Assembly: GCF_034314165.1 (NCBI RefSeq)
Contig: NZ_JAVIWK010000001.1
Location: 1,627,001 to 1,691,000 of the forward strand
Direction of reading: 5' to 3'
From: Pseudomonas sp. Bout1
GTDB lineage: Bacteria; Pseudomonadota; Gammaproteobacteria; Pseudomonadales; Pseudomonadaceae
DNA: 64,000 bases
The position numbers and the translations under genes are program-made. Shown here one piece after another: positions 26,807 to 35,665 of this stretch. Every line of letters starts with the position of its first letter. Position 1 is the stretch's first letter. The notes under the pieces were generated by a model, which made no database searches, was not told the DNA's origin, and saw nothing but the letters and a program-made list of their open reading frames with translations.

Positions 26807-26819
26807 GTGGCCGCAAGGT

Positions 26820-28253
26820 TTAGCTCATCATGCCTTTGACCAGGCGTTCCTGTTCGATCAGCTCGCGCTGGCGTGCATCGATACGTGATGACAGCGGGAA
26901 GTTGCTACCCGCGCGACGCTTGGCGAAATCGAGTTGCTGGATGGCTTGCTGGAAATCACCCACCAGCGCGAAGTACTCGGCGCGCGCCTGATGCAGGCCG
27001 ATGATATTGCCTGACAAACCCCGGGTTTCCGCGACCTGATACCAGACATCCGGATCGTCCGAGCGTGATTTAAGCAGGCCTTCGAGGGCTTTTTCCGCGT
27101 CAGCCGTGCGGTTCTGCTTGAGCAGAAGATCTACCCGTACCTGGTTCAACGGGTAGTTGCCTGGGTATTGCGTCAACATCCGGTCCGTACGCTGTTGGGC
27201 ATCCGGCAGGCGGTTGTTAGTCATGTCCAGCTCTATCTGCGCCAGGTTGTACGTGATGTCGTTGGGCGCCTTGGCCAGCAGGGGCTTGAGATTTTCCCTT
27301 GCCAGGTTGAACTGCGAACCTTTGATCTGGGCGATGGCAAGACCATAACGCGCCACGTCGCTTTTCGGATTCTCATCCAGCTGGGCCTGGAAGCGTTTGG
27401 CTGCCAGCCCAGGCGTGTCTTCGTAATACAGCTGCACCCGAGCGCGGATCAGTTGATAGCGCAGGCTGTCCTCAATACCGCCCTGCTTGGCCTGCTCCGC
27501 ACGGTTGCGGGTGTCGGCGATCCGCGATTCGGTCACCGGGTGAGTCAACAGGAATTCCGGTGGCTTGGCATCGAAACGGTACTGGCGCATCAAACGCTCG
27601 AACATGGTCGGCATGGAACGTGGGTCGTAGCCGGCCTTCTCCAGGTTGAGAATGCCGATGCGGTCAGCCTCTTGCTCGTTTTGCCGAGAAAAGCGGCGTT
27701 GTTCCTGGATTGCGGCGGCCTGGCTGCCGGCAATCGCGGCAATGCCTGCATCCCCCGCGCCAGCGGCAGCAGCGATGATGCCGCCGAGCAGCGCCGCCAT
27801 CATCGGGATCTGCATGCGCTGCTGTGCTTCTACGCCTCGGGCGAAGTGGCGTTGGGACAAGTGAGCCAATTCGTGCGCCAGCACCGAGGCGTATTCGCCT
27901 TCGGTCTGGGCGTTGAGGAACAGGCCGCCGTTGACCCCGACAATGCCCCCCGGTGCGGCAAAGGCGTTCAACTGCGGGCTGTTGATCAAAATGAACTCCA
28001 GGCGCCGGTCATTCACCTGGCTGGTCTCAACCAGCTTGTAAACGCTGGTTTCGACGTAATCCTTCAATTGCGGGTCGTTGAGCTGCGAGACCTGGCCACG
28101 CAGGTAGGCCAGCCATGCTCGGCCCAGTTGGTATTCCTGTTGCGGCGAGACAATGGCAGAACTGGCGTCGCCAAGTGACGGCAGGTCGTCGGCGAAGCCT
28201 GGAGAGGCAAGCAGGCAAGCCAGCGTCAGCAGGGTAGGGCGCAAAAAAGTCAT
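26820..28253 (-). CDS. M48 metalloprotease with TPR-like C-terminus (BepA/YfgC-like)
   Basis: A 477-aa periplasmic protein with a signal peptide (MTFLRPTLLTLACLLASPGF, cleavage after GFA). The zinc-protease motif HELAH is at residues 127-131, the downstream glutamate is in NEQEADRIGI, and the C-terminal half has TPR-like helices. The architecture matches BepA, which matures LptD and degrades stalled outer-membrane proteins, a role consistent with the neighbouring envelope-stress genes. Start at ATG 28253. Confidence 0.9.
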   Translation of the reverse strand: MTFLRPTLLTLACLLASPGFADDLPSLGDASSAIVSPQQEYQLGRAWLAYLRGQVSQLNDPQLKDYVETSVYKLVETSQVNDRRLEFILINSPQLNAFAAPGGIVGVNGGLFLNAQTEGEYASVLAHELAHLSQRHFARGVEAQQRMQIPMMAALLGGIIAAAAGAGDAGIAAIAGSQAAAIQEQRRFSRQNEQEADRIGILNLEKAGYDPRSMPTMFERLMRQYRFDAKPPEFLLTHPVTESRIADTRNRAEQAKQGGIEDSLRYQLIRARVQLYYEDTPGLAAKRFQAQLDENPKSDVARYGLAIAQIKGSQFNLARENLKPLLAKAPNDITYNLAQIELDMTNNRLPDAQQRTDRMLTQYPGNYPLNQVRVDLLLKQNRTADAEKALEGLLKSRSDDPDVWYQVAETRGLSGNIIGLHQARAEYFALVGDFQQAIQQLDFAKRRAGSNFPLSSRIDARQRELIEQERLVKGMMS

Positions 28254-28348
28254 GCACAAAGCCTTTCGACAAAGACCTTACTGTAGCCGGACACTGAGCT
28301 TCGGACCAGATATTCTAAGCGCCCCCGACGCCCACCCGGAGCAAAACC

Positions 28349-28588
28349 ATGACCGACGCTGTAGCCTTCGATGCCGAACTGGATGCCAGTGGCCTTAACT
28401 GCCCGCTGCCATTGCTCAAGGCCAAGCTGGAACTCAATCGACTGGCCAGCGGCGCGGTGCTCAAGGTGATCGCCACGGACGCAGGCTCCCAGCGGGATTT
28501 CCGTACGTTTGCCAAGCTGGCCGGCCACACCCTGCTGCATGAAGAAGATGATGCCGGTGTGTATCGTTACTGGTTGCGCAAGGCCTGA
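28349..28588 (+). CDS. TusA-family sulfurtransferase-like protein
   Basis: A 79-aa TusA-fold protein with the family motif LDASGLNCPLPLLKAK, whose Cys-Pro is the sulfur-carrying site. The family moves persulfide sulfur in tRNA thiolation, molybdopterin or other pathways; its position between a BepA-like protease and a PerM permease is conserved in pseudomonads. I do not claim it is tusA itself, since several paralogues exist. Confidence 0.9.
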   Translation: MTDAVAFDAELDASGLNCPLPLLKAKLELNRLASGAVLKVIATDAGSQRDFRTFAKLAGHTLLHEEDDAGVYRYWLRKA

Positions 28589-28628
28589 ATCGCTTGAATA
28601 TGCTGTTCTTATCGCCTGAGGTTTATTG

Positions 28629-29699
28629 ATGTTCAAAGTGTTACGTGACTGGATTCAGCGCTACTTCTCCGACGAAGAAGCCGTGGTGCTGGCCGTCCTG
28701 CTGTTTCTGGCCTTTACGGCCGTGCTCACCCTGGGCGGTATGCTCGCGCCGGTATTGGCGGGGATGGTGCTGGCGTACTTGATGCAAGGCCTGGTTTCCA
28801 TTCTGGAGCGTTTGCGTTTGCCAGGCGGGGCGGCGGTGGGCCTGGTGTTTGCCTTGTTCATGGGCCTTTTGTTGGTGTTCATCGTGATCGTGGTGCCGCT
28901 GCTGTGGCATCAGTTGATCACCTTGTTCAATGAACTACCGGGCATGCTCGCCAAGTGGCAATCGCTGTTGCTGCTGTTGCCCGAGCGTTATCCGCACCTG
29001 GTGTCGGATGAGCAAGTACTGCAGGCCATTGAAGTGGCGCGCGGTGAAATCGGAAAGTTCGGGCAATGGGCGCTGACCTTTTCCCTTTCGAGCTTGCCGC
29101 TGCTGGTCAACATCATGATCTACCTGGTGCTGGTGCCGATCCTGGTGTTTTTCTTCCTCAAGGACCGCGAGATGATCGGTCGTTGGGTGCGTGGCTACCT
29201 GCCGCGTGAGCGGGCGCTGATTACCCGGGTCGCCGAGGAAATGAACCGGCAGATTGCCAACTACATTCGCGGCAAGGTCATCGAGATCTTTATCTGCGGT
29301 GGCGTGACCTACATCGGCTTTGTCGCACTGGGGCTGAACTACGCGGCCTTGCTGGCGCTGCTGGTCGGTGTTTCAGTGGTGGTGCCGTATGTCGGCGCGG
29401 TGGTGGTGACGGTGCCGGTGATGTTGATCGCGCTGTTCCAGTGGGGCTGGAGTGATCAGTTCATCTACTTGATGGCGGTGTACGGCATCATCCAGGTGCT
29501 GGACGGCAACGTGCTGGTGCCGCTGCTGTTCTCGGAGGCGGTGAACCTGCATCCGGTGGCGATCATCTGTGCGGTGTTGTTGTTCGGCGGGTTGTGGGGC
29601 TTTTGGGGGGTGTTCTTTGCGATTCCCCTGGCGACGCTGTTCAAGGCGGTGCTGGATGCGTGGCCCCGGCAGGAGCCTGTTGTAGCGCCGTTACTCTGA
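28629..29699 (+). CDS. AI-2E/PerM family membrane transporter
   Basis: A 356-aa protein with about eight membrane segments, including AVVLAVLLFLAFTAVLTLGG, VGLVFALFMGLLLVFIVIVV and, near the C-terminus, VAIICAVLLFGGLWGFWGVF. This is the PerM/YdiK/TqsA family layout with a long cytoplasmic or periplasmic loop (residues 90-150). Substrate unknown. It starts at ATG 28629, 40 bases after the TusA-like gene, suggesting an operon. Confidence 0.88.
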   Translation: MFKVLRDWIQRYFSDEEAVVLAVLLFLAFTAVLTLGGMLAPVLAGMVLAYLMQGLVSILERLRLPGGAAVGLVFALFMGLLLVFIVIVVPLLWHQLITLFNELPGMLAKWQSLLLLLPERYPHLVSDEQVLQAIEVARGEIGKFGQWALTFSLSSLPLLVNIMIYLVLVPILVFFFLKDREMIGRWVRGYLPRERALITRVAEEMNRQIANYIRGKVIEIFICGGVTYIGFVALGLNYAALLALLVGVSVVVPYVGAVVVTVPVMLIALFQWGWSDQFIYLMAVYGIIQVLDGNVLVPLLFSEAVNLHPVAIICAVLLFGGLWGFWGVFFAIPLATLFKAVLDAWPRQEPVVAPLL

Positions 29700-29720
29700 T
29701 ATTTGTGGTGCCGGTGCAGG

Positions 29721-29809
29721 CCTTATCGCGGGCAAGCCCGGCTCCCACATTGACTGAGTTGCCCTGTCGAACAATGATCACGTATGGGAGCTGGCTTGCC
29801 TGCGATAGC
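29721..29809. repeat. REP inverted pair
   Basis: GCGGGCAAGCCCGGCTCCCAC on the left is matched by inverse GGGAGCTGGCTTGCCTGCGA on the right, separated by about 35 bases. It is a two-unit REP in the gap between convergent perM and bcp. Confidence 0.82.
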
Positions 29810-29831
29810 TATTTCAAAGCCCGCAAGTGAA

Positions 29832-30305
29832 TCAAGCCTTGTTCAGCGCCTGCGCTGCTTCCAGCACTGCATCCACATGGCCTGGCACTTTCACGCCACG
29901 CCATTCCTGGCGCAGCACGCCATTTTTGTCGATCAGAAAGGTGCTGCGATCAACGCCCAGGTATTCCTTGCCATACAGCTTCTTCAGCTTGATCACATCA
30001 AACAGCTGGCAAACCGCTTCGTCCTTGTCGCTGATCAGCTCAAAGGGGAATTGCTGCTTGGCCTTGAAGTTCTCGTGGGACTTCAGGCTGTCGCGGGACA
30101 CACCAAACACCTCGGTGTTGGCTGCCTTGAACGCTGCGTGCTGGTCACGAAAGCCCTGGCCTTGGGTGGTGCAGCCCGGGGTGCTGTCTTTCGGATAGAA
30201 ATAGAGCACCACTTGCTTGCCCTTGAGCCCGGCGAGGCTGAAGGTCTGCCCGCTGGTGGCCTGGGCTTCGAAGTCGGCTACGGGTGTGTCGATGACTACA
30301 GCCAT
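29832..30305 (-). CDS. bcp: Thioredoxin-dependent peroxiredoxin, Bcp/PrxQ family
   Basis: A 157-aa peroxiredoxin with the Bcp opening LKGKQVVLYFYPKD and peroxidatic Cys in STPGCTTQGQGFRDQ. In E. coli Bcp a resolving Cys lies five residues later; here that position is Gly, so the enzyme may be 1-Cys or use the Cys in DEAVCQLFDV. It reduces hydroperoxides in the cytoplasm. It lies 10 bases after gcvR on the same strand, a conserved Pseudomonas pair. Confidence 0.93.
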   Translation of the reverse strand: MAVVIDTPVADFEAQATSGQTFSLAGLKGKQVVLYFYPKDSTPGCTTQGQGFRDQHAAFKAANTEVFGVSRDSLKSHENFKAKQQFPFELISDKDEAVCQLFDVIKLKKLYGKEYLGVDRSTFLIDKNGVLRQEWRGVKVPGHVDAVLEAAQALNKA

Positions 30306-30315
30306 GAAGGCTTCC

Positions 30316-30876
30316 TTACATTGGGTTCTGTGGGCGCCATGGCTCGATCAGTGCGTCGAGGTTCAGGGCATCGGCGAAATCCAGGAACTGGTCACGCAGC
30401 CAACTGATCTGCACGCCGGCCGGCAAGGTCACGGTAAAGGTAGCGTTGAGCATCGTGCCGCCGGTCTGCGGGGCCTGATACGTGTCGCAGGTCAGGTTTT
30501 CCAGCTCGACATTGTGGTCGATAAAGAACTGGCACAGCTCGTTGACGATGTCCGAGCGGTAGGCCGAGCTGACATAGGCCACGTAAGGCAGGGCCTGGGG
30601 ACGGTTCTCCAGGGCCGCACTGCGCACCACATTGACGGTGAAGTCGTGCTTCTTGGCCAAACCCGGCAAGCCGGTTTCAAGGCGGGCCAGGGCATCCCAG
30701 GTTCCGGAAATCTGCAGGACCAGCGCACTGCACTCGCCGTGGCGGGTCAGGCGGGAGGTCACGACGGCGCAGCGGTTTTCATGGCTGGCGCGGCACAGGA
30801 CGTTAGTCAGCTCCATGGGGTTGGCGCCGAGGGCACTGATGACAAGGAATTGTTCGCGGACTGTGGGGGTGGACAT
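30316..30876 (-). CDS. gcvR: ACT-domain regulator, GcvR family
   Basis: A 186-aa protein of two ACT domains (FLVISALGANPMELTNVL; YVSSAYRSDIVNELCQFFID), as in GcvR, the co-repressor of the glycine cleavage system that counteracts GcvA. Length and lack of a DNA-binding domain agree. It precedes bcp in the same operon and is divergent from dapA, with a 261-base gap in which I see no other feature. Confidence 0.85.
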   Translation of the reverse strand: MSTPTVREQFLVISALGANPMELTNVLCRASHENRCAVVTSRLTRHGECSALVLQISGTWDALARLETGLPGLAKKHDFTVNVVRSAALENRPQALPYVAYVSSAYRSDIVNELCQFFIDHNVELENLTCDTYQAPQTGGTMLNATFTVTLPAGVQISWLRDQFLDFADALNLDALIEPWRPQNPM

Positions 30877-31137
30877 GCAGCCTTCCTAAAGCGATGAGCG
30901 GTCGATACGATGAAAGCAGTATCAATCAAAGCATGAAGGGTAGCGAAAACCATCGCCAAGGGCTAGGAGGTGGCGTTTTCATTACGTAAACAGCGTCATC
31001 AAACCCCGCTTTGGCCCAATGATGGCGTTGCTGCGAACTAAGTTGATCCAGAACGCATCCTCAGGCGGTACTTCGCTTGTACAAGCATCTTGGCGCCAGT
31101 ACCATTACCGCTCTCTTTTTCCGGCAGGAGCGGTTGC

Positions 31138-32016
31138 ATGATTGCGGGCAGTATGGTGGCACTGGTCACACCCATGGATGCACAAGGTAATCTCGACTGG
31201 GACAGCCTGGGCAAACTGGTGGACTTCCACCTGCAAGAGGGCACCAACGCCATCGTGGCGGTCGGCACCACAGGTGAATCGGCCACACTTGATGTGGAAG
31301 AACACATCGAAGTGATCGAGTTCGTGGTCAAGCGCGTGGCAGGGCGTATTGCTGTCATCGCCGGCACGGGCGCCAATTCGACCCGCGAAGCGATCGAATT
31401 GACCAGGAACGCCAAGAAAGCCGGCGCCGATGCCTGCCTGCTGGTGACGCCGTACTACAACAAGCCGACCCAGGAAGGCCTGTACCTGCACTTTCGCACC
31501 ATCGCCGAAGCCGTCGACATCCCGCAGATCCTCTACAACGTGCCCGGTCGCACCGCCTGCGACATGAAGGCCGAGACCGTGATCCGCCTGTCCACCGTGC
31601 CGAACATCATCGGCATCAAGGAAGCCACCGGTGACCTGCAACGCGCCAAGGACATCCTGGCCGGCGTCAGCAGCGACTTCCTGGTGTATTCCGGTGACGA
31701 CGCCACTGCGGTCGAACTGATCCTGCTGGGCGGCAAAGGCAATATCTCGGTAACGGCCAACGTCGCACCGCGCGCCATGAGCGAGCTGTGCGCCGCGGCC
31801 ATTGCCGGCGATGCGGTCAAGGCCCGGGCGATCCACGAACAACTGGCACCGCTCAACAAAACCCTGTTTATCGAATCCAACCCTATCCCCGTGAAATGGG
31901 CGCTGCATGAGATGGGCCTGATGCCGGACGGTATCCGTCTGCCGCTCACCTGGCTCAGCGAAGCCTGTCACGAACCGCTGCGACAGGCCCTGCGCCAGTC
32001 CGGCGTCCTGGTTTAA
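31138..32016 (+). CDS. dapA: 4-hydroxy-tetrahydrodipicolinate synthase
   Basis: A 292-aa TIM-barrel enzyme joining pyruvate and aspartate semialdehyde in lysine/diaminopimelate synthesis. Visible active-site parts are GTTGESATL (Thr44/45), VTPYYNKPTQEG (Tyr107), ILYNVPGRT (Tyr133, Arg138) and the Schiff-base Lys161 in IIGIKEATG. The start is ATG 31138 (MIAGSMVALVTP), 4 bases after the GCAGGAGCG-type site region. It leads the operon dapA-bamC. Confidence 0.97.
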   Translation: MIAGSMVALVTPMDAQGNLDWDSLGKLVDFHLQEGTNAIVAVGTTGESATLDVEEHIEVIEFVVKRVAGRIAVIAGTGANSTREAIELTRNAKKAGADACLLVTPYYNKPTQEGLYLHFRTIAEAVDIPQILYNVPGRTACDMKAETVIRLSTVPNIIGIKEATGDLQRAKDILAGVSSDFLVYSGDDATAVELILLGGKGNISVTANVAPRAMSELCAAAIAGDAVKARAIHEQLAPLNKTLFIESNPIPVKWALHEMGLMPDGIRLPLTWLSEACHEPLRQALRQSGVLV

Positions 32017-32033
32017 TTGAGGAAGCACTACGC

Positions 32034-33149
32034 ATGAAGCGATTGGCCGGACTTTCCGCACTTGCCTTGATTATCTCCAGCACCAGTGGCTGCGGTTGGA
32101 TCTGGGGCCCGGAAGGCTACTTCCGCGACCGCGGTAGCGATTACCTGGAAGCCCAACAAACCGCCCCGATGAAATTGCCGTCGGACGTCAATGTCGCCAA
32201 GCGCCTTGACCCGTTGCTGCCGATTCCGCGCAACGTGGCCGACGACACCTTCAAGGGTGAATACCAAGTACCGCGTCCACAGCCGCTGTCGGCCGTGGCC
32301 GATGCCAGCGACTACAGCCTGCAGAAGAGCGGCGATACCCGTTGGGTCATGGCCCAGCGCCCACCTGCCGAAGTCTGGCCGGTGGCCGTGCAGTTCTTCC
32401 AGGACAATGGTTTTCGCATCGACGAGCAACGCCCGCAGACCGGTGAGTTCACCACCGCGTGGCAGCACACCAGCGAACTGTCGGCATCCATGGCCAAGCG
32501 CCTGCAGGCCGGCGGCGTAGCCAATGACAGCGAAGCCCGCATCCGCGTGCGTATCGAGCCAGGCGTGCAACGCAATACCAGTGAAGTCTATGTGGTGAGC
32601 GCCGAGCGCCCTGCCGGCAGCACCGCTAACGTCGACTTCACCCCGCGTTCGGTCAACACCGGTGTGGACGCTGCCCTGGTCGACGAAATGCTCGCCAGCA
32701 TGAGCCGTATCTCCGAGAAGGGCGGTTCCGTCTCCCTGCTCGCCGCCGGTAGCTTTGATACACCGAGCCGTGTCAGCCTCAGCGAAGACGGCAGCGGCAA
32801 CGTGGTGCTCAACCTGGGTGAAGACCTGGACCGCGCCTGGTCGAGTGTCGGCCGCGCGCTGGAGCACGGCGAATGGCGCGTTGAAGACATCAACCGCAGC
32901 CTGGGCCTGTACTACATCAACTTGGCCGAAAAAGCCGAGAAGAAAGACGAAGAGCCAGGTTTCTTCAGCAAGCTGTTCGGCAGCACGCCGACCAAGGAAG
33001 AGGTCGAAACTCGCGCCGATCGCTATCAGGTTCGTTTGAGCAAGGTTGGCGACAGCGTGCAAGTCACCGTCGAGAAAAACATCAACACCGTGGCGCCGGC
33101 AGAAGTGGCGCGCAAAGTGTTGGGCGTGATTCAGGACAACCTGGGCTGA
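32034..33149 (+). CDS. bamC: Outer-membrane assembly lipoprotein BamC
   Basis: A 371-aa lipoprotein with signal MKRLAGLSALALIISSTS and lipid Cys in SGCGW. After it comes the extended conserved N-terminal stretch (EGYFRDRGSDYLEAQ, MKLPSDVNVAKRLDPLLPIP) that binds BamD, then two helix-grip domains. It is 17 bases after dapA, the classical dapA-nlpB arrangement, and belongs to the BAM complex that folds outer-membrane proteins. Confidence 0.94.
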   Translation: MKRLAGLSALALIISSTSGCGWIWGPEGYFRDRGSDYLEAQQTAPMKLPSDVNVAKRLDPLLPIPRNVADDTFKGEYQVPRPQPLSAVADASDYSLQKSGDTRWVMAQRPPAEVWPVAVQFFQDNGFRIDEQRPQTGEFTTAWQHTSELSASMAKRLQAGGVANDSEARIRVRIEPGVQRNTSEVYVVSAERPAGSTANVDFTPRSVNTGVDAALVDEMLASMSRISEKGGSVSLLAAGSFDTPSRVSLSEDGSGNVVLNLGEDLDRAWSSVGRALEHGEWRVEDINRSLGLYYINLAEKAEKKDEEPGFFSKLFGSTPTKEEVETRADRYQVRLSKVGDSVQVTVEKNINTVAPAEVARKVLGVIQDNLG

Positions 33150-33153
33150 TCCG

Positions 33154-33912
33154 ATGCGTTTTGCCGTTCTCGGCAGCGGTAGCCAAGGGAACGGCACGCT
33201 TGTAGCCCATGACGACACGTACGTCCTGGTGGATTGTGGTTTCTCCCTGCGGGAAACCGAGCGACGCCTGCTGCGCCTGGGGGTTCACCCCGCGCAACTG
33301 AGCGCGATTCTGGTGACCCACGAACATGCCGACCACGTGCATGGCGTGGGTTTGCTGTCTCGGCGCTACAATCTTCCGGTGTACCTCAGTCGCGGTACCT
33401 TGCGCGGGATGCGCAAACCGATTGAACCCGCAGGGTTGCTCGCTGGTGGCGAGCAATTGCAGATCGGTGCCTTGAGCATTGATGTGATTGAAGTGGCCCA
33501 CGATGCCCAGGAACCGACGCAATACGTATTCAGTGATGGTGAGCGGCGCTTCGGCCTGCTCACTGACCTGGGCTCCTACTGCGCCAAGGTACTGGAGGGC
33601 TATCGCGACCTCGATGCATTGATGATCGAGTCAAACCACTGCCGCGACCTGCTTGCGCGTGGCCACTACCCGGCCTTTCTCAAGCAGCGGGTCGGCGGGC
33701 AGTTTGGGCATTTGAACAACCACCAGGCGGCGTACCTGGTGTATGAGTTGGGCTGGCAAGACCTGCAACACCTGGTCCTGGCCCACCTGAGCAGCAAGAA
33801 CAACCTGCCGACGCTTGCCCGGCAATGTTTTGTCGACACCCTTGGGTGCGACCCGGACTGGCTGCAACTGGCCGATCAAGATTCAGGGCTCGACTGGCGA
33901 CATATCGCCTAG
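33154..33912 (+). CDS. MBL-fold metallo-hydrolase (YycJ-like)
   Basis: A 252-aa metallo-beta-lactamase-fold protein. The metal motif THEHADHVHG gives His56, His58, Asp60 and His61; GSGSQGNGTLV at the N-terminus is typical of the YycJ-like nuclease/hydrolase subgroup, and SNHCRDLLARGHYP supplies a further His. Located between bamC (4-base gap) and purC, as in other Pseudomonas. Substrate unknown; a phosphodiesterase/nuclease role is plausible. Confidence 0.88.
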   Translation: MRFAVLGSGSQGNGTLVAHDDTYVLVDCGFSLRETERRLLRLGVHPAQLSAILVTHEHADHVHGVGLLSRRYNLPVYLSRGTLRGMRKPIEPAGLLAGGEQLQIGALSIDVIEVAHDAQEPTQYVFSDGERRFGLLTDLGSYCAKVLEGYRDLDALMIESNHCRDLLARGHYPAFLKQRVGGQFGHLNNHQAAYLVYELGWQDLQHLVLAHLSSKNNLPTLARQCFVDTLGCDPDWLQLADQDSGLDWRHIA

Positions 33913-33940
33913 CCCACCTACTTAGCAAGCGGAGCCCATC

Positions 33941-34654
33941 ATGGAAAAACGTGAAGAACTCTACCGCGGCAAAGCCAAATCGGTGTACAAGACCGACGAC
34001 GCCAACCGCCTGATCCTGCTGTTTCGCAACGACACCTCGGCGTTCGACGGCAAGCGCATCGAACAGCTCGACCGCAAAGGCATGGTGAACAACAAGTTCA
34101 ACGCCTTCATCATGCAGAAACTCGAAGCGGCCGGCATTCCGACCCAATTCGACAAACTGCTGGGCGACAACGAATGCCTGGTGAAAAAACTCGACATGAT
34201 CCCGGTCGAGTGCGTCGTGCGTAACTACGCGGCCGGCAGCCTGGTGAAGCGTTTGGGCGTGGAGGAGGGCCTCAAGCTCAATCCTTACACCTTCGAACTG
34301 TTCCTGAAAGACGATGCCAAGGGCGACCCGTTCATCAACGAATCCCACGTAGTGGCATTCGGTTGGGGCACCGCTGAACAATTGGCTCGCATGAAGGAGC
34401 TGTCGCTGAAGGTCAACGACGTCCTGAGCAAACTGTTCGACGACGCCGGCCTGCTGCTGGTGGACTTCAAACTCGAATTCGGTGTGTTCCACGACGGCTC
34501 CATCGTCCTGGGTGACGAATTCAGCCCGGATGGCTGCCGCCTGTGGGACAAAGACACTCGCAAGAAGATGGACAAAGACCGCTTCCGTCAGGGCCTCGGT
34601 GATGTCATCGAAGCCTACGAAGAAGTCGCCAACCGTCTTGGCGTACCGCTGTAA
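33941..34654 (+). CDS. purC: Phosphoribosylaminoimidazole-succinocarboxamide synthase (SAICAR synthetase)
   Basis: A 237-aa enzyme for ATP-dependent joining of aspartate to CAIR in purine synthesis. Family motifs are [51 protein letters not shown] and [11 protein letters not shown]. Length is typical. The ATG at 33941 is preceded by AAGCGGAG. It is the last core gene before tRNA-Ser. Confidence 0.97.
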   Translation: MEKREELYRGKAKSVYKTDDANRLILLFRNDTSAFDGKRIEQLDRKGMVNNKFNAFIMQKLEAAGIPTQFDKLLGDNECLVKKLDMIPVECVVRNYAAGSLVKRLGVEEGLKLNPYTFELFLKDDAKGDPFINESHVVAFGWGTAEQLARMKELSLKVNDVLSKLFDDAGLLLVDFKLEFGVFHDGSIVLGDEFSPDGCRLWDKDTRKKMDKDRFRQGLGDVIEAYEEVANRLGVPL

Positions 34655-34699
34655 TCGACGCAAGCATCTGATAGCACGGAAAAAAATCGCTTTGGCGCT

Positions 34700-34727
34700 T
34701 TGCTTCCAGGAAACAGGCTGTTATGAT
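34700..34727 (+). promoter_or_regulatory. Promoter of tRNA-Ser
   Basis: TTGCTT at 34700-34705, a 16-base spacer and TATGAT at 34722-34727 form a good sigma-70 promoter, 10 bases before the tRNA 5' end. Confidence 0.75.
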
Positions 34728-34737
34728 GCGCGCCGTT

Positions 34738-34827
34738 GGAGAGATGCCAGAGTGGCCGAATGGGACGGATTCGAAATCCGTTGTACCTTCACCGGTACCT
34801 AGGGTTCGAATCCCTATCTCTCCGCCA
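34738..34827 (+). tRNA. tRNA-Ser(CGA)
   Basis: A 90-base type II tRNA. The acceptor stem GGAGAGA pairs with TCTCTCC, the anticodon loop TTCGAAA gives anticodon CGA (reads UCG), there is a long variable arm (TGTACCTTCACCGGTAC), the T-arm is AGGGTTCGAATCCCT, and an encoded CCA ends the gene. Its 3' end is the integration site of the accessory DNA to the right. Confidence 0.98.
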
Positions 34828-34879
34828 TATTAAAAACCCTTATAAATCAATAGGTTGTGAGGGTTTTAGCGAAGCGATT

Positions 34880-34900
34880 TTGTACCAGCGCTTTGTACCA
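34880..34900. repeat. Paired TTGTACCA motif near attL
   Basis: TTGTACCA occurs at 34880-34887 and 34893-34900, period 13. The same pair with the same period is near the other end of the element (37591-37611). I infer arm-type recombinase sites. Confidence 0.6.
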
Positions 34901-34906
34901 AAAAAT

Positions 34907-34937
34907 AGCCCTGATCTACGGATCGGGGCTTTTTTTG
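34907..34937 (+). terminator. Rho-independent terminator
   Basis: AGCCCTGATC and GATCGGGGCT form a short stem with loop TACG, followed by seven T. It would stop transcription from the tRNA-Ser gene at the left end of the element. Confidence 0.75.
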
Positions 34938-35095
34938 TTCAGTATTTAACCAAATCACTCGTTCTGCCAATTTTTAGGCTGACAGAGCAACGCTCTCAAA
35001 GCCCTCTTGGCTTGAAGGTAGTAGCTCTATGCCCGTCGCTGACTGGTACTGCAAGCGGCAGGCTAGGACCCTATCAATGACAAAGGGAGACTTCA

Positions 35096-35446
35096 TTGAT
35101 CAAGCAATGTGTAACAGCAATAGTTGTAGTGGTTATGTGTGCGTCTGCATGGGCCGCAAGCAATGAAGACGAAGCTGCTGCACTGGCAAGCCTTGGTGAG
35201 GTTCAGAAGTTGTACGAGAATCGTCCTCAAGGAACGCCTAATGTGGCTGGTACGCTAACCCTGTCGAAGAAGGACATTAATGACTGTGTGACACAGATGA
35301 TCTTGGCGAAAGACAAGCTCGATACTGTGAAGAAGCACTACGGCACTACCAAAGCCTATCAGTCCACGCAGACACGTTTGTTGACTGGTCAGGTTAAAGG
35401 TCGGCTAGGAAGCTGCAAGCAGACCAAGGATGCGCTTGGCTACTGA
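35096..35446 (+). CDS. Small secreted protein, unknown function
   Basis: A 116-aa protein starting with TTG at 35096 after GGGAGA; no ATG is better placed. The N-terminus MIKQCVTAIVVVVMCASAWA is a convincing signal peptide cleaved after AWA. The mature part is helical and polar with two cysteines (NDCVTQMIL and LGSCKQTK) that could form one disulfide. I recognise no family. It is the first gene inside the small integrative element and is separated from the next cassette by about 200 bases, so it is probably transcribed on its own. Confidence 0.6.
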   Translation: MIKQCVTAIVVVVMCASAWAASNEDEAAALASLGEVQKLYENRPQGTPNVAGTLTLSKKDINDCVTQMILAKDKLDTVKKHYGTTKAYQSTQTRLLTGQVKGRLGSCKQTKDALGY

Positions 35447-35545
35447 CGGCGCTCCGTCCCTTTGAGACGCTCTCAACGGCTGGTATGGTCTGTTTCAGAG
35501 CGTTTCATCATAAGGGAGTCGCGTGTAGATTGGGCGTGTGCGAAA

Positions 35546-35576
35546 CGTCCTCACGGCTACATCAATCGTGAGGACG
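35546..35576. repeat. Perfect 10-bp inverted repeat
   Basis: CGTCCTCACG at 35546-35555 is repeated inverted as CGTGAGGACG at 35567-35576, with an 11-base loop. There is no U-run, so it is more likely an operator or mRNA hairpin ahead of the cassette starting at 35666 than a terminator. Confidence 0.6.
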
Positions 35577-35665
35577 ATCAGTCCTTGTAACATTGAAGGA
35601 GCGCTAGCTTTCGTTCAATATGAGGCTTCAGACCAATTGTGCACAATGAAGTGCGTAAGCCAAAA

